NCBI GenBank assembly: GCA_905221605.1
Contig: CAJNDS010000141.1
Span: 1-64,000, forward strand
DNA: 64,000 nucleotides
DNA from: Symbiodinium natans
Lineage: Eukaryota; Sar; Dinophyceae; Suessiales; Symbiodiniaceae
Reading direction: 5' to 3'
In this document: positions 41,121 to 52,047 of the stretch, in pieces
Position numbering within the stretch: the stretch's first letter is position 1
Layout of the letters: each line of letters opens with the position of its first letter
Program-made: the position numbers and the translations under genes
Notes under the pieces: model-generated
The model's input: the letters and a program-made list of their open reading frames with translations, nothing else
Database searches by the model: none
Told to the model about the DNA's origin: nothing

Positions 41121-42021
41121 CCCCCTAATATTAAACGGGCCCCCCCCCCCCCCCCCCCCCTCCCCATTTAAAAATTCGAAAAGTGTTTTTATCATTAGGG
41201 GGTATTCTTATCGAAATGTCAGAATTCATTAGACTTCAGGGTTACTCAAGTAATCAACTTAAGTAAGTGTTGAGGGGTTTCTTGGAGGCCTGAACCCGCC
41301 CCCCCCCTAATTCGGAATAGGGTTTTAAAGGCGGGGTTGGTTTCGGCAGGATTTTCCGGAAAGTGTTTTTTTTTTTTATATCATAAAAGGGGGAAGCGAT
41401 TAAGCCCCTAAACCCCTTGCGAGCTCATGAACCCCCCAACCCCCCCCCCCCCAAAAAAAAAAAAAAAAACAAAAGTCGAAGCGAAGCCCTGCAACCCCAA
41501 ACGCCTCAAGAGGTTCGTGGCTGGACATAAACAGACTTGTGTGTGCACTTTGGGGTTTAGGGTTTAGGGTTAGAGTTTAGGGTTAGAGTTTAGAGTTTAG
41601 GGTTTAGGGTTTAGGGTTAGGGTTTAGGGCTTAGGGGCTTCGGGCTCATGGCTCAGGGCTTAGGGCTTAGGGCTTAGGGGTACCTAATGACGAGGGTGAG
41701 AACCGCTCACAACTGCAGCTACCCTACCTATAGCCCGACTTAAAGCTTTCGATTCCAACACGCCATTCTTGAATCTACGACTTGCTTACGAACTCCCCCC
41801 CGAATTTCAAAGATAATCTTCCTTTTACGGGTATTATAAGGATTATCTGTTTCTATTTTTGGGGTTCTTAGCAAATAGTAGGAAGGTTCATGGCTACTCA
41901 AAAGTAGGCCTCCAAACAAGCTATAAGTGCTGGAGCGAAGGTTATCTTCAGCTATAGCTAGTCTTATCCTACTTGTACCTCTGTTGACCACTGCCCACGA
42001 AGCGCCACGTAGATTCGACAT
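41121..42021. other. Stretch without a supported gene
   Basis: A C20 tract (41141-41160), poly-T and poly-A runs, TTTAGGG-like units (41550-41690) and a diverged family-A fragment (41880-41930) that yields the minus ORF 41740-42021. That ORF's reading overlaps the element, so it is not a gene. Confidence 0.5.
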
Positions 42022-42125
42022 GCCCTAAAGTCTAAACCCTAAACCCTAAACCCTAAACCCTAAACCCTAAACCCTAAACCCTAAACCCTAAACCCTAACC
42101 CCTAACCCCCTAAACCCTAAACCCG
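42022..42125. repeat. CCCTAAA array
   Basis: About 12 units, then CCCTAACCCC variants. Confidence 0.9.
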
Positions 42126-42131
42126 AAACCC

Positions 42132-42232
42132 TCAGCACGTGCAGCGCAAAACCAGGGCCGGCCGGCGGCGCCCCAGCAGAGGGCACCGCGGGGCCCAGCG
42201 AGAAGAGCGCTGAGGAGTCCATCCTTCCGGGG
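42132..42232 (+). CDS. Exon of unknown Ala/Gly/Glu-rich protein
   Basis: Frame reading KPGPAGGAPAEGTAGPSEKS then AEESILPG, ending at GGG|GTTTAGGG. It sits exactly between a CCCTAAA array and a TTTAGGG array. Composition fits the exon at 40269. Confidence 0.45.
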
Positions 42233-42555
42233 GTTTAGGGTTTAGGGTCTAGGGTTTAGGGTTTAGGGTTTAGGGTTAAGGGTTCAAGGTTTAGGGTTTA
42301 CGGTTCAGGGTTCAGGATTTAGGATTTAGGGGTTTAAGGTTTAGGGGGTATGGGATTTAGGGTTTGGGTGTGGGGGTTCAGGGTGTAGGGTTTACAAGGG
42401 GGGGGTAAGGGCTTAGGGGTTTGGCGGTTTAGGGCTTAGGGTTTAGGTTGTTGGGCTTCGGGCTTACTAGGGTTTCGAAGTTTCATCAGAGTCTTGGGTT
42501 GTTGGGTGCAGGGTATAGGGCTTAGGACCAAGGACCGCCGGTAGTATGTTATGTC

Positions 42556-42664
42556 TAGGGTTTAGGGTTTAGGGTTTAGGGTTTAGGGTTTAGGGTTTAG
42601 GGTTTAGGGTTTAGGGTTTAGGGTTTAGGGTTTAGGGTTTAGGGTTTAGGTTTAGGGTTTAGGC
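42556..42664. repeat. TTTAGGG array
   Basis: About 15 perfect units. Confidence 0.95.
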
Positions 42665-43131
42665 CTAGTTAACCAAAATCCTTGCTTTCTGTGGGGAACT
42701 CATATACGAGTTCGGGGGCTTAGGGCTTTTTGTAGCTTGTATAAGGTTTAGGGTTTAGGGCTTATGGGGTTTAGGGCTTTTTGTAGCTTGTAAGGCCAAG
42801 GGTTAGGGTTTAAGGTTTAGGGTTTATAGGGTTTAGGGTTTAGGCTTCCAAGTAACGGATTTCGTGTTCAGAGTTCTAGGGCCTCAGGGCCTTCGGGCTT
42901 CTTTGTGTATGGGCTCTGGGGCTTGGGTCTAGGGTTTAGGGTTTAGCGTTTAGGGTTTAGGGCTTAGGGCTTAGGGCTTAGGGTTTTGGATTTCGGGTGT
43001 AGGATTTAGCTTATGAGGTTTGAGAGTGTATGTAGCCCTTTTTTTCCATGGTTCAAGTTAAAAGCCCTGCTAGTCTAAGCCTAGTTCAACCAGTTGTGTT
43101 CTTCTAGTTTCTTTCTTCTTAGACTTTGTTG

Positions 43132-43228
43132 CCCTAAGGGTCCATGTACCTAAACAGGGAATACTTGGGCCTGAAAGTACTTCCTATATCAGGACTTTGG
43201 GGCCCAACTATATAGTAATCTGGTACCG
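43132..43228. mobile_element. Family B element, copy 3, right end lost
   Basis: CCCTAAGGGTCCATGTACCT, ATACTTGGGCC, GGACTTTGGGGCCCAACTAT; ends near CTGGTACC without the terminal repeat. Confidence 0.6.
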
Positions 43229-44390
43229 TTAGGACTTACGGCCGCCAGTTGTGCGGGGGTTTCATTGGCGGGGATCGGGTGCTATAAAGGCTGGTTCGGG
43301 TGGCTTTGCTCTTTAAACACTAAACCCTACACCCTAAATCCCTAAAACCCTAAATCCCTCAAACCCTAATTCCCTGAAACCCTAAAGCCCTAAAAGCCCA
43401 AATCGTTGACCCCGCACCCTAAGCTGGTGTGTGTGAGAGCTTTGGTAGCTTGGGTTTCCTGTATAGGGGCACGGTAGACTACAGTTGGGGTCGTCGACTT
43501 CTGCCGACGCTAGGAATCATGGTTCATGGAGGTAGTCCCTGATTCTATCTAGCCCTGCCCAACACTCCCAAAGCCCTAAACCCCAAGCCTAACCCCTAAA
43601 CCCTAAACCCTAAACCCTACACCCTACACCCTACACCCCCTCCCCACCTCTTGCTGCAAACCTACACTCACAGGGTCCTTAAGGGCGTAGACGGGAGTAT
43701 TAGGGAACGTTGGCTTACATACCGCCCTTGAACCCCCCTCACTTCACTCGGGAGAACTCTTCCCTAAACCCCAAACTCCAAGCCCTAAACCCCAAACCCT
43801 AAACCCTAAACCCTAACCCTAAACCCTAAACCCTGTCACCCGCAATTCGATCACACTGCGGTCAGGACAGCGCGGACACGTGCCCGGCCCCAGATGAGCT
43901 GACTCTGCGACTATGAATCATCCCAGGGTGATTTAGAATCCGATTGTGCAAAAAAGGGTTGAGGGTTTAGGGTTTAGGGTTAGGATATTGTTGAAGGTAC
44001 TCAGGCAGCCATGAAGCCTTCATATCGGCCATCATGGAAGCAGAGAGGGAGTCCTTCTCTACTTCTGCAGAAAGTCCATTGCCGGACTGACATCAAAACG
44101 GGCTTCAAAGTCATGATCCCTATAAGCCAATTACCCAAACCCTAAGCCCTAAAACAGGGTACGTAGGACACGTCTGCCTGCAGAGCGATCCCCGCGTGTC
44201 GATGACCGCTAGAAGTGGCCCAGCCAGTTCGGGTTGAGGGTGATTTTGGGGCGACATGTACCTCAGGTCAGGCGCAAAAAGAGGAACCCTAAGCCTCAAA
44301 CCCTAACAACCTCCCTGAACCCAAAACGCTAACCCTGAACGTTTTTCTTGGTCTTCGAAGACGAAGGTGGCATCAGAACTACCTGCAGCG
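43229..44390. other. Stretch with only weak exon candidates
   Basis: CCCTAAA-like stretches at 43318-43400, 43570-43635 and 43780-43830; TTTAGGG at 43960-43985. The GC island 43840-43900 lies between opposed arrays like other exons here, but no clear acceptor or frame was found. Confidence 0.4.
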
Positions 44391-44411
44391 CGTGCGGGAC
44401 CTCCGCAGCCA
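44371..44411 (+). CDS. Candidate exon
   Basis: After TTCGAAGACGAAG a frame reads WHQNYLQRVRDLRSQ, with CCAG|GGTTTCGG following. Helical and charged, not recognised. Confidence 0.3.
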
Positions 44412-44497
44412 GGGTTTCGGTTGGGCCAAGCTCTTAGCTAGGGTTGGAAATTCTGAACGAGCATGGGCTTAAATATCAAAGCAGTAAGAGTACACAC

Positions 44498-44498
44498 A

Positions 44499-44529
<31 letters not shown>

Positions 44530-44612
44530 ATATATATATTTATTTATTTATTTATTCATTTATATTTATATTTATACAAATAAATAAATAAATATATATA
44601 TATATATATATA
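44498..44612. repeat. AAAT / TTTA / TA microsatellite cluster
   Basis: (AAAT)n, then (TTTA)n, then (AAAT)n and (TA)n. The AAAT and TTTA parts are complementary and can fold back. Confidence 0.9.
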
Positions 44613-44969
44613 TGCACACCCAAGGCTAAAGTTATGGTTATCGTATATGGCGGGGGGGGGGGGGGGGGCATTTTGGCATTTTGGGGAGTTAAATGTGGGA
44701 AGGAGGAAGTGTTGGGCTCACCGGCTCAATTCCCCAGAAAAGAAGCCTAAGTCTCACCAGATTTAGGGTCTGGGGTTTAGGGTTTAGGGCTAGGGTTTAG
44801 GGTTTAGGGTTTAGGGTGTAGGGTTTAGGGTGTAGGGTGCAGGGTTTAGGGCTTAGGGGGCGTTTATCCCCATACCCTCAAACACAAATCCCTAAACAGG
44901 ATCTATGAGCGCGAAACCCTTCGCCCGGAACGGTCTAAGGTTGGAACCATGTCCGAAGTAAGGGTTTTC

Positions 44970-45080
44970 GGGTTTAGGGTTTAGGGTTTTGGGTTTTGGG
45001 TTTTAGGGTTTTAGGGTTTTAGGGTTTTAGGGTTTAGGGTTTAGGGTTTTAGGGTTTTAGGGTTTTAGGGTTTTAGGGTT
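44970..45080. repeat. TTTTAGGG variant array
   Basis: About nine TTTTAGGG octamers with two or three TTTAGGG units among them. Confidence 0.95.
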
Positions 45081-45241
45081 ATCATATACAGTGTGTATAA
45101 GGGACCCGAACTGAAGGGCCAATCTGGGAACCCAGCCCCACAGTAAGGGCCCCAAACAGCCCCAAAAGTAGGCAGAAAGGTATGGCTTCGAGAACCCAAC
45201 ATAGGCAACCTACTTGCATACCGGGAGAAAACTTGAAACCC

Positions 45242-45350
45242 CCTAAACCCTAAACCCTAAACCCTAAACCCTAAACCCTAAACCCTAAACCCTAAACCCT
45301 AAACCCTAAACCCTAAACCCTAAACCCTAAACCCTAAACCCTAAACCCTA
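45242..45350. repeat. CCCTAAA array
   Basis: About 16 perfect units ending 10 bp before the acceptor of the exon at 45361. Confidence 0.95.
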
Positions 45351-45360
45351 ACGACTGCAG

Positions 45361-45438
45361 GACCGGACGCAGCAGGTGATTCGCGCTGCCACGGAGCTCT
45401 CGGCCGCCAACGCCGTGGCCGAGGGCCCTGAGGGCTGA
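45361..45438 (+). CDS. Exon, probably C-terminal, of unknown protein
   Basis: ACTGCAG acceptor, DRTQQVIRAATELSAANAVA then EGPEG and TGA. Helical and Ala-rich. A CCCTAAA array precedes and TTTAGGG follows (45458-45493). The TGA suggests a gene end, though a non-GT donor before it cannot be excluded because internal exons have the same surroundings. Confidence 0.5.
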   Translation, partial: DRTQQVIRAATELSAANAVAEGPEG

Positions 45439-45856
45439 ACTCCTATGGTGGGGTTTAGGGTTTAGGGTTTAGGGTTTAGGGTTTAGGGTTTAGGGCTACA
45501 ACTTGCTTCAGACCCCCCCCAAAAAAAAAGAAGAGGGTATGTATGAATAAGTATAAATACGTCAATAAATAAACCAAAAAAAGTATATATTTATATTGTA
45601 ATATTTCTATATTTATCTATCTGTATTCTTCTGAATAAAAGGGCACCATCGGGATTATTCGACTCGATAAACCTTAGAGTTTCGGGCCAGCGCCCTGATA
45701 AGCCGAGGCTTCTGGCCTCGAAAAACCCCAAACCCCTAAACCCTAAACCCTAAAACCCTAAACCCTAAACCCTAGGTCTCAGCTCATCCCAAGGTCCAAT
45801 TGAATCAACTCAGGGGTTGAGGGCTCATCCTCAGGCGTGGGAAAGGGGGGAGGAGG

Positions 45857-45938
45857 GTTTAGGGTTTAGGGTTTAGGGTTTAGGGTTTAGGGTTTAGGGT
45901 TTAGGGTTTAGGGTTCAGGGTTTAGGGTTTAGGGTTCA
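45857..45938. repeat. TTTAGGG array
   Basis: About eleven units, two TTCAGGG variants. Confidence 0.95.
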
Positions 45939-46199
45939 GATCTGCTTGGCGCCTCCAGGCGCGACGTCTCAGAGAGCTTTGAGGTTGTTTGGTTTCGGTC
46001 CACGCTAGGGGCTTGGGCTTCCCCCAGACCCTAACCCGAAATCCCCAAGCCCTAAACCCTAAACCCTAAACTCCTAAATTTGAAGCCGAAGCCCTAATTA
46101 AGTTTAGGCACCTTGACCCTTAACCCTGAGCCCCGAACCCTAAACCCTCAAATGTAAACCCTGAAACCAAACCATGAAACTAAAACCAAAACCTAAACC

Positions 46200-46437
46200 T
46201 AAAACACCACACCCCAAATCCTAAACCCTAAACCCTAAACCCCAACCCTGCATCCCTAAACCCTTAACCCTAACCCTTAACCCTTCAACCCGAAACCCTA
46301 AACCCTAAACCCCAACCCTGCATCCCTAAACCCTATAAACCGTAAACCCTAAACTCCTAACCCTAAACCCTAGACCCTAAACCCTAAACCCTAACCTCCT
46401 AACCCTAGACCCTAAACCCTAAACCCGAAACCCGGCG
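46200..46437. repeat. Degenerate CCCTAAA array with a duplicated block
   Basis: A ~60-bp phrase (AACCCTAAACCCCAACCCTGCATCCC) occurs twice, at about 46225 and 46300, so larger blocks are duplicated as well as single units. Confidence 0.75.
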
Positions 46438-46539
46438 CTTTCCACCAAGGCCTCCGTGGCTCCGCCAGCTCCTGCGTCCAGGCCGAGCCACGAACTGGGA
46501 GGTTGCATCCTCCAAAACCTAGGGGGGGCCCAGACCCCC

Positions 46540-46730
46540 TTCGGGGGTTTAGGGTTTAGGGTTAGGGTTTAGGGTTTAGGGTTTAGGGTTTAGGGTCCAG
46601 GGTTTAGGGTTTAGGGTTTAGGGTTTAGGGTTTGGGGTTTAGGGTTTAGGGTTTAGGGTTTAGGGTTTAGGGTTAGGGTTTGGGGTTTAGGGTTTAGGGT
46701 TCAGGGTTCAGGGTTTAGGGTTTATGGTCC
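46540..46730. repeat. Long TTTAGGG array
   Basis: About 26 units with TTTGGGG and TTCAGGG variants. Confidence 0.95.
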
Positions 46731-47103
46731 AGCGTGTGTCATGCGAGGGCGCGTGCGCTCGGGTGTGAAACACCTCGGGGCCGCGCGCTCGCGTTGCCTG
46801 TCGACCCACCCGGCCACCCACACTATATTCTGTCAGGGTTTAGGGTTTCTTATGTTTTTTTTTTCTAGTGTGCCGATGCTTCTTTTGTTGATTCGGGCCA
46901 CGTTTTATGGCTGAGGTTGCGCAAGGGGTAGCCTCGGCCCTTTTGGGCCCCAGTTAGAAACCGGAAAGTTTATGAGTTGGTATTTTGGTTTTTGTCAAAG
47001 CCACGGTTAAATCCTTAGTCCTAATCCTAGATCCTAACAATGGGGGGGGGGGGGGGGCAATGGCAGACTGCATAAACCCCATGCCAAGCGGCCGTAAACC
47101 CTC

Positions 47104-47169
47104 TAAACTCTAAACCCTAAACCCTAAACCCTAAACCCTAAACCCTAAACCCTAAACCCTAAACCCTAC
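47104..47169. repeat. CCCTAAA array
   Basis: About nine units. A GC-rich island at 47200-47315 (LTADCARMARPAESAADRCA in one frame) follows, then TTTAGGG units from 47317. Confidence 0.9.
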
Positions 47170-47959
47170 AGTAAACCCTATGAATCCTATGAACCCTTCA
47201 GGGCTGACTGCAGACTGTGCACGCATGGCCAGGCCAGCGGAAAGCGCCGCTGACAGGTGCGCGTCTCAGACTTGCAGGGGCGAAGAAGAAACCTCGCCGA
47301 AGCCCCGAGAGTGTTCGGGTTTAGGGTTCAGGGTTTAGGTTTTAGGGTTTAGGGTTAAGGGCTTAGGGCTTAGGGTTTTGGGTCTTGGGGTTTTGGTTTT
47401 GGGTTTTGGGTTTAGCGGGTGGAGCCCAGCATTGACTCTGGCGTGGGGATGTACGGGTGCTTGAGCTCGGGCAGGGTGCCGAAGCCCTAAACCCTAAACA
47501 TTTCACAAACCCTAAACCCTAAGCCCTAAACCCTAAACCCTAAACGTGAAGCCACCAATGAGCCTCCAGGTAGGGTTTAGGGATCGTTCGTCTTCCTGAT
47601 TACTGGGGCTCTGGCTTGGCCAAATGGGCCCTGACCCTTACCAAGGTTAGGGTTTAGGGTTTAGGGTTTTGGGGTTTAGGGTTTAGGGTTTAGGCTTTAG
47701 GCTTTAGGGTTTACGATTTACGGTTCAGGGTCTCTTAAGTCTGTTTTTAGGACCAGGGTTTAGGGCTCAGGGTTTATAGGGTTCAGGGGTCTCGAATCTC
47801 TTTAGCCCCTTGTCTTCAGGAGGAGTTTAAGGCTTTGTTTTCTGGGATCCTGGGGTTCAGGATTTCCGTTTTCATTGGGGTTTAGTGCTTCGTGTTTGGG
47901 GTTTAGGGTTAGAGTTGAATGAGGCGGGCCAACCAGAATGCGCACCTTTTGCGCACGAG

Positions 47960-48060
47960 CCCTAAACCCTAAACCCTAAACCCTAAACCCTAAACCCTAA
48001 ACCCTAAACCCTAAACCCTAAGCCCTAAGCCCTAAGCCCTAAGCCCTAAGCCCTAAGCCT
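47960..48060. repeat. CCCTAAA array turning into CCCTAAG array
   Basis: About eight CCCTAAA units, then six or seven CCCTAAG units. Confidence 0.95.
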
Positions 48061-48181
48061 CGATTCGCACCCTTTGATTCCAGAGCTCCCCCTCTCGACT
48101 CTCATGACCAGAGTCTCGGACCCCAGTAGCCCATCATCCCGCTGTTTGTAGGGCAGTTTCCTCATAAAACCCAAATTCAAT

Positions 48182-48284
48182 CTTAGTAACTGAGTAGGTA
48201 ACCTTTCACTTTTTGGGGTAGGTATAATCCTACCACGATTGAAAGGTTGACCTCTCTTGGCCCAGGGTACTCAGCAGCTCTAGG
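48182..48284. mobile_element. Palindromic element, family I, copy 2
   Basis: CTTAGTAACTGAGTAGGTAA, CCTTTCACTTTTTGGGG, then GATTGAAAGGTTGACC and GGGTACTCAGCAGCTCTAGG. Confidence 0.5.
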
Positions 48285-48639
48285 TTCAAGACAATTAAGG
48301 GGTGCCCTTCCTTCCCTCTTCCCTAGACTCCGAAACCCAGTGAGTTTGGCTACAGAACCCCTTCAAAAGGGTATAGTGGTACCTGGCTGGACATCACGAT
48401 GCCGACATGGACTGAAGCTAATGAACGTGGCATCATTGAGGCGTATACGTTGATTGCGAAAACCGATGGGATTCTGACCAAACCTACCATTGTGCGGAAG
48501 GATTACTCTGGCAATGATCTGGCTACTTTTGACAGATGCATGGCTGGTGCCAGAGAACTTGTCACTGTCGCAACGTCAGCGTCCTGTTGCGGGGGGGGGG
48601 GGGAGCTCGGGGGGCCGAATCATGGAGCCTCTACTTTGG

Positions 48640-48727
48640 ATCCTTAGCCTTTTTAGGTTTTTGGGGTTTCTTGATAAGGCAGCTAAAAATTTAATTTATA
48701 GCTACCCTCCTAAGTGCAGCCAAGATT
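48640..48727. mobile_element. Family G element, right part
   Basis: GATCCTTAGCCTTTTTAGG, TTTCTTGATAAGGCAGCTAA, AATTTAATTTATAGCTACCC, ending AAGTGCAGCCAAG. Compare 32839 and 55348. Confidence 0.65.
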
Positions 48728-49737
48728 CGATGCTTCTAGGCTTAAGCCCCGCCCTCCAAAAAAACAAAAAACATAGAATCATCTTTGCTTGTAAGGGCAG
48801 TATGGGAATTATTACCTTGCACTTTTTGGGGGTGGTTCTGAAGCAAGTAGTGGCTTTAAACCCTAGTCCGTAAACCCTAAACCCTTCTTCTGGACCCTAC
48901 ACGTTTAGACTCTCGACCTACTCAAAGCCCCAATTCGAAACTCTCAGCTTTCTAGACTGCTAGAATCCTGGACCCTGAGCCCTAAACCACATATATCATA
49001 TACCATGATTTGGGGGAGAGTGCTCAGTAGTCCATAAACCCTACACCCTAAACCCTAAACCCTAAACCTACCCTAAGTAGCCCTAAACCCTAAGTCCAAA
49101 ACACAAGTCGTTGGAGTCAGACGCTCAGGCTACCTGAGCGATCCGGGTCGGACTTCCCCAGGAAGTCGCCTTGGCCTCGCACTTCCGTGGGTTTAAATAT
49201 TCAAGCTTCTGACCGTAGGGTTGAAAGGGTTAACCTGAGGGCTCTAGTGTGGTTCCTTCTTGGGTTTGCTATAGGGATTTCTAGGCATACTACCCCGAAA
49301 AAGGTACCACCTGGGAGCCTTTGAGTAGGGTTAAGGTTTCCTATCGTCTCCTGCAAAAGTCATCCGGAACTCGCCTTCTAAACCCTAAACCCTAAACCCT
49401 AAACCCTAAACCCTAAACCCCTTTGCTCCACCCTGCTTGCCTGATCACGCTGCCCTCTGGCCCCAAAGCACCTTCAGCTCTGCATCATCAACCCTGCGGG
49501 GCCCTGAGCTCGAAGTACCTGTAGGGTTACCCGAAACCCTAACCCATATAGGGTTTAGGGTTTAGGGTTTAGGGTTTCGGGTTTAGGGTTTAGGGTTTAG
49601 GGTGAGGGAGGCAGAGGCAGTAGGAGGGTTCAGGGGGCCAGGTGGGAAGACCAGGGCCGGGCCACGTCCCTGATAAAAACTGGTGCGGGCCTGGGGCCTA
49701 AGGGTATGCGTTCAGCGTGAAGGGCTGCCCTCAACCC
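48728..49737. other. Repeat stretch with family-D copy and weak exon candidate
   Basis: CCCTAAA units at 49020-49090 and 49380-49422, and family-D copy 4 at 49239-49330 (GGGCTCTAGTGTGGTTCC to GGTACCACCTGGGAGCC). A GC island with TTCAG|CTCTGCATCATC at 49468 could encode SASSTLRGPELE before GTACCT. TTTAGGG follows at 49553. Confidence 0.4.
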
Positions 49738-49808
49738 TAAACCCTAAACCCTAAACCCTAAACCCTAAACCCTAAACCCTAAACCCTAAACCCTGAACCC
49801 TGAACCCT
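49737..49808. repeat. CCCTAAA array
   Basis: About nine units and two CCCTGAA. Confidence 0.95.
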
Positions 49809-49875
49809 GGGTTTAGGTTGTGTTAGGGACCAGTGGTTTCTAACGACCAAACCCTAGGCTCTGAACCCTAAAACC

Positions 49876-49947
49876 ATGCCTAGGAGCACTTTGAACGACG
49901 AGGACCTCGAGGCGAACAGCCGCATGGCTTGGGGCCCCAAATGCCAG
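49876..49947 (+). CDS. Predicted first coding exon of unknown gene
   Basis: ATG, 24 codons (MPRSTLNDEDLEANSRMAWG then PKCQ), donor CAG|GTTTAGGG, so the intron begins with the first telomeric unit. The phase (0) joins cleanly to the exon at 50451. A CCCTAAA array ends 68 bp upstream of the ATG. No family is recognised. It could also be an internal exon, as no acceptor was needed for the call. Confidence 0.5.
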
Positions 49948-50020
49948 GTTTAGGGTTTAGGGTTTAGGGTTTAGGGTTTAGGGTTTAGGGGTTAGGGGTT
50001 TGGGGTTTGGGGTTTGGGGT
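49948..50020. repeat. TTTAGGG array at a predicted 5' splice site
   Basis: Six TTTAGGG units, then TTTGGGG units. Confidence 0.95.
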
Positions 50021-50344
50021 TTAGGGTTTCTGCTGTTGGGGTTTTGGGGTTGAGGGGCTTAGGGTTCAGGAGTTTGGGGTCTAGGATTGCAGGAGTGCAG
50101 GGTTTAGAGACTAGAGTGCAGGGTTTAGGGGCTTCGGGGCTTAGGGTTCAGGAGTTTAGGGTTTAGGGCTCAGCTTAGGATTTAGGGTTTAGGGTTTAGG
50201 GTTTTAGGGTTTAGGGTTTAGGGTTTAGGGCTCAGGGCCTTAGGGTTTCGGGCTTAAAAAGTTTCAGGAGTCCCAGCCAGCTTGCAAGCTCTTGAGTTGC
50301 ATCCCTAGAAGGGGCCCTTAAAGCTTATTACCCCATTATATAAC

Positions 50345-50395
50345 CCCGATATATATCTATATATATATATATCTCTCTCTCTATATATATATATC
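50345..50395. repeat. TA / TC microsatellite
   Basis: ATATATATCT.. with a short CTCTCTCT core, directly upstream of a CCCTAAA array (50397-50430). Confidence 0.85.
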
Positions 50396-50450
50396 CTAAA
50401 CCCTAAACCCTAAACCCTAAACCCTAAACCTTATATACCTGAAATGGGAG

Positions 50451-50661
50451 CGTGGTGCGCCGGATTTTCCAAGAAGAGGGGTGCAAGTCTGGCGATATCG
50501 GCGAGGCATCTGCATCGAGCCGCCTGCCGATGATCCCTTGGTTTACGCTCAGTTCACGAACACGTACGTGCGCAAGCACAGGGATTTGCTCGCGGGACGT
50601 GCTATGAAGCCGCTGCTGGGGGTCTTTTGTACGACCCACATGTGGAATGGCCTGCACAGAT
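50451..50661 (+). CDS. Second exon of unknown gene
   Basis: After GGGAG: RGAPDFPRRGVQVWRYRRGI..., 70 codons in phase with the exon at 49876, ending NGLHR and a donor AGAT|GTACCC. One of the longest clearly protein-like stretches outside the LTR element (CIEPPADDPLVYAQFTNTYV; KHRDLLAGRAMKPLLGVFCT). I do not recognise the family. The minus ORF over it is a shadow. Confidence 0.55.
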
Positions 50662-50726
50662 GTACCCTAAACCCTAAACCCTGTAGGTCCCAAACTCCTA
50701 AACCCTTGCAAACAACCCTCTACAGT

Positions 50727-50760
50727 CCCCCCACCCCCCCCCCCCCCCCCCCCCCCCCCC
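50727..50760. repeat. Poly-C tract
   Basis: About 34 nearly uninterrupted C residues. Confidence 0.85.
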
Positions 50761-51040
50761 ACACCCCTGTATAGACCCATTATAAGTCGCTAGCCCTACT
50801 TTGGGCCTCAGCTGGTGGATCTCGGACAAAGTCATGACGGGCTAAGAGAGCTTGGGGAATTTTAGGGCTTTAGGGCTCGAGGGTCTGGAGTCCTGTTCGC
50901 GCCCAACCAGCACGCCGACCCCCACCAGGCAAGTAAGTGGGGTTGTAGACGGGTTTGGGCAGAAGGGTACCCTAAACCCTAAACCTTAAACCCTAAACCC
51001 TCAACCCATTAAGAGTATATTTAAGATAAGCCCTCATGAG

Positions 51041-51105
51041 GACTGGCACCGGCAGAAGTCGGACGAGCGCGAGGATGGCGGTTTACCGTTCAGGGGCCCG
51101 CCTGG
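51041..51105 (+). CDS. Candidate exon between opposed arrays
   Basis: ATGAG acceptor, WHRQKSDEREDGGLPFRGPP in one frame, donor TGG|GTTTAGGGG. All three frames are open, so the reading is uncertain. Confidence 0.35.
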
Positions 51106-51315
51106 GTTTAGGGGTTTAGGGGTTAGGGTTTAGGGGTTAGGGTTTAGGGTTTAGCGTTTAGGGTTCCCTTCGCTGCTTCAGGGCTCGGGCTTAGGGAAAC
51201 GCCCCCCTTGTGTCTGGGATTCCCAGTGGCACCTTAATTCCTCTTGCTCCCTAAGCCCTAAACCCTAAACCCTAAACCCTAGAGCGGTTCCCTTGTGGCG
51301 AACCCATATGCTCAG

Positions 51316-51338
51316 CCTTTAAGGCCATCCTGGCTTGG
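51316..51338 (+). CDS. Candidate 23-bp micro-exon
   Basis: CTCAG acceptor, two bases then FKAILAW, donor TGG|GTTTAGGG. Short CCCTAAA units lie upstream (51252-51280) and a long TTTAGGG array follows. Confidence 0.3.
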
Positions 51339-51444
51339 GTTTAGGGTTTAGGGTTTAGGGTTTAGGGTTTAGGGTATAGGGTTTAGGGTATAGGGTTTAG
51401 GGTTTAGGGTTTAGGGTTTAGGGTTTAGGGTTTAGGGTTTAGGG
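51339..51444. repeat. TTTAGGG array at a predicted donor
   Basis: About 15 units with two TATAGGG variants. Confidence 0.95.
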
Positions 51445-51504
51445 TGTTCAAGATCTTTGGGATGCAGTCTGGTTTGGGGTCGGCGGCCCTAAACCTGAGC
51501 CCTG

Positions 51505-51655
51505 CTTGGAGGTTCATGGCACTTACTAACCAATTAAAACTGTACTTATAACCCTACTTATAGTACCCCTAAAGGGCATTATAGGGGTTATCCCACTTAT
51601 AAGTAGGGTTATAAGTACAGTCATAACTGGTTAGTAAGTGCCATGAACCTTCAAG
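51505..51655. mobile_element. MITE-like element, family A, complete copy
   Basis: 151 bp, CTTGGAGGTTCATGGCACTT...AAGTGCCATGAACCTTCAAG, near-perfect palindrome. TG lies outside both ends. Matches 40669-40819 over its full length. Confidence 0.85.
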
Positions 51656-51711
51656 TGACGCGAGTTTACTTGAGATGCATAGGTCCAAGGCTTAGGTCTC
51701 GCTAGTTGCGG

Positions 51712-51895
51712 TTTTCTAGGGGTAGTTCTATGGGCCCTTAATATGGTCCCTTACCTCCCTTAACCCTAAACCCTAAACCCTAAACCCTAAACCCTAAACC
51801 CTAATTAAACCCTAAACCCTAAACCCTAAACCCTTACTTTGTATAGGGTATGTACGGGGTCCCCTTCTAAGGGCCCGTATTGCGGCTACCCTTAG
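51712..51895. mobile_element. Family E element interrupted by CCCTAAA repeats
   Basis: TATGGGCCCTTAATATGGTC, CCTTACCTCCCTT on the left and TTGTATAGGGTATGTACGGG on the right match 4191-4370. Between them, about 70 bp of CCCTAAA units (51764-51833, with one ATTAAACCC break) replaces about 25 bp of element sequence. CCCTTA is present at both edges. Confidence 0.65.
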
Positions 51896-51973
51896 CTTCC
51901 CAGAGCCAGTTGCAAATCTGCCGCTCGGTTTGAGCCGAGTTTGGGTTAGGTTGCTCTTTGCCTTTGGGCTTGA

Positions 51974-52047
51974 GGGTTTAGGGTTTAGGGTTTAGGGTTT
52001 AGGGTTTAGGGTTTAGGGTTTAGGGTTTAGGGTTTAGGGTTTAGGGC
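51974..52047. repeat. TTTAGGG array
   Basis: About ten perfect units. Confidence 0.95.

Noticed and set aside
41740-42021. Minus-strand ORF as a gene
   Set aside because: Part of its reading comes from a diverged family A palindromic element (similar readings appear at 3145 and 22255).
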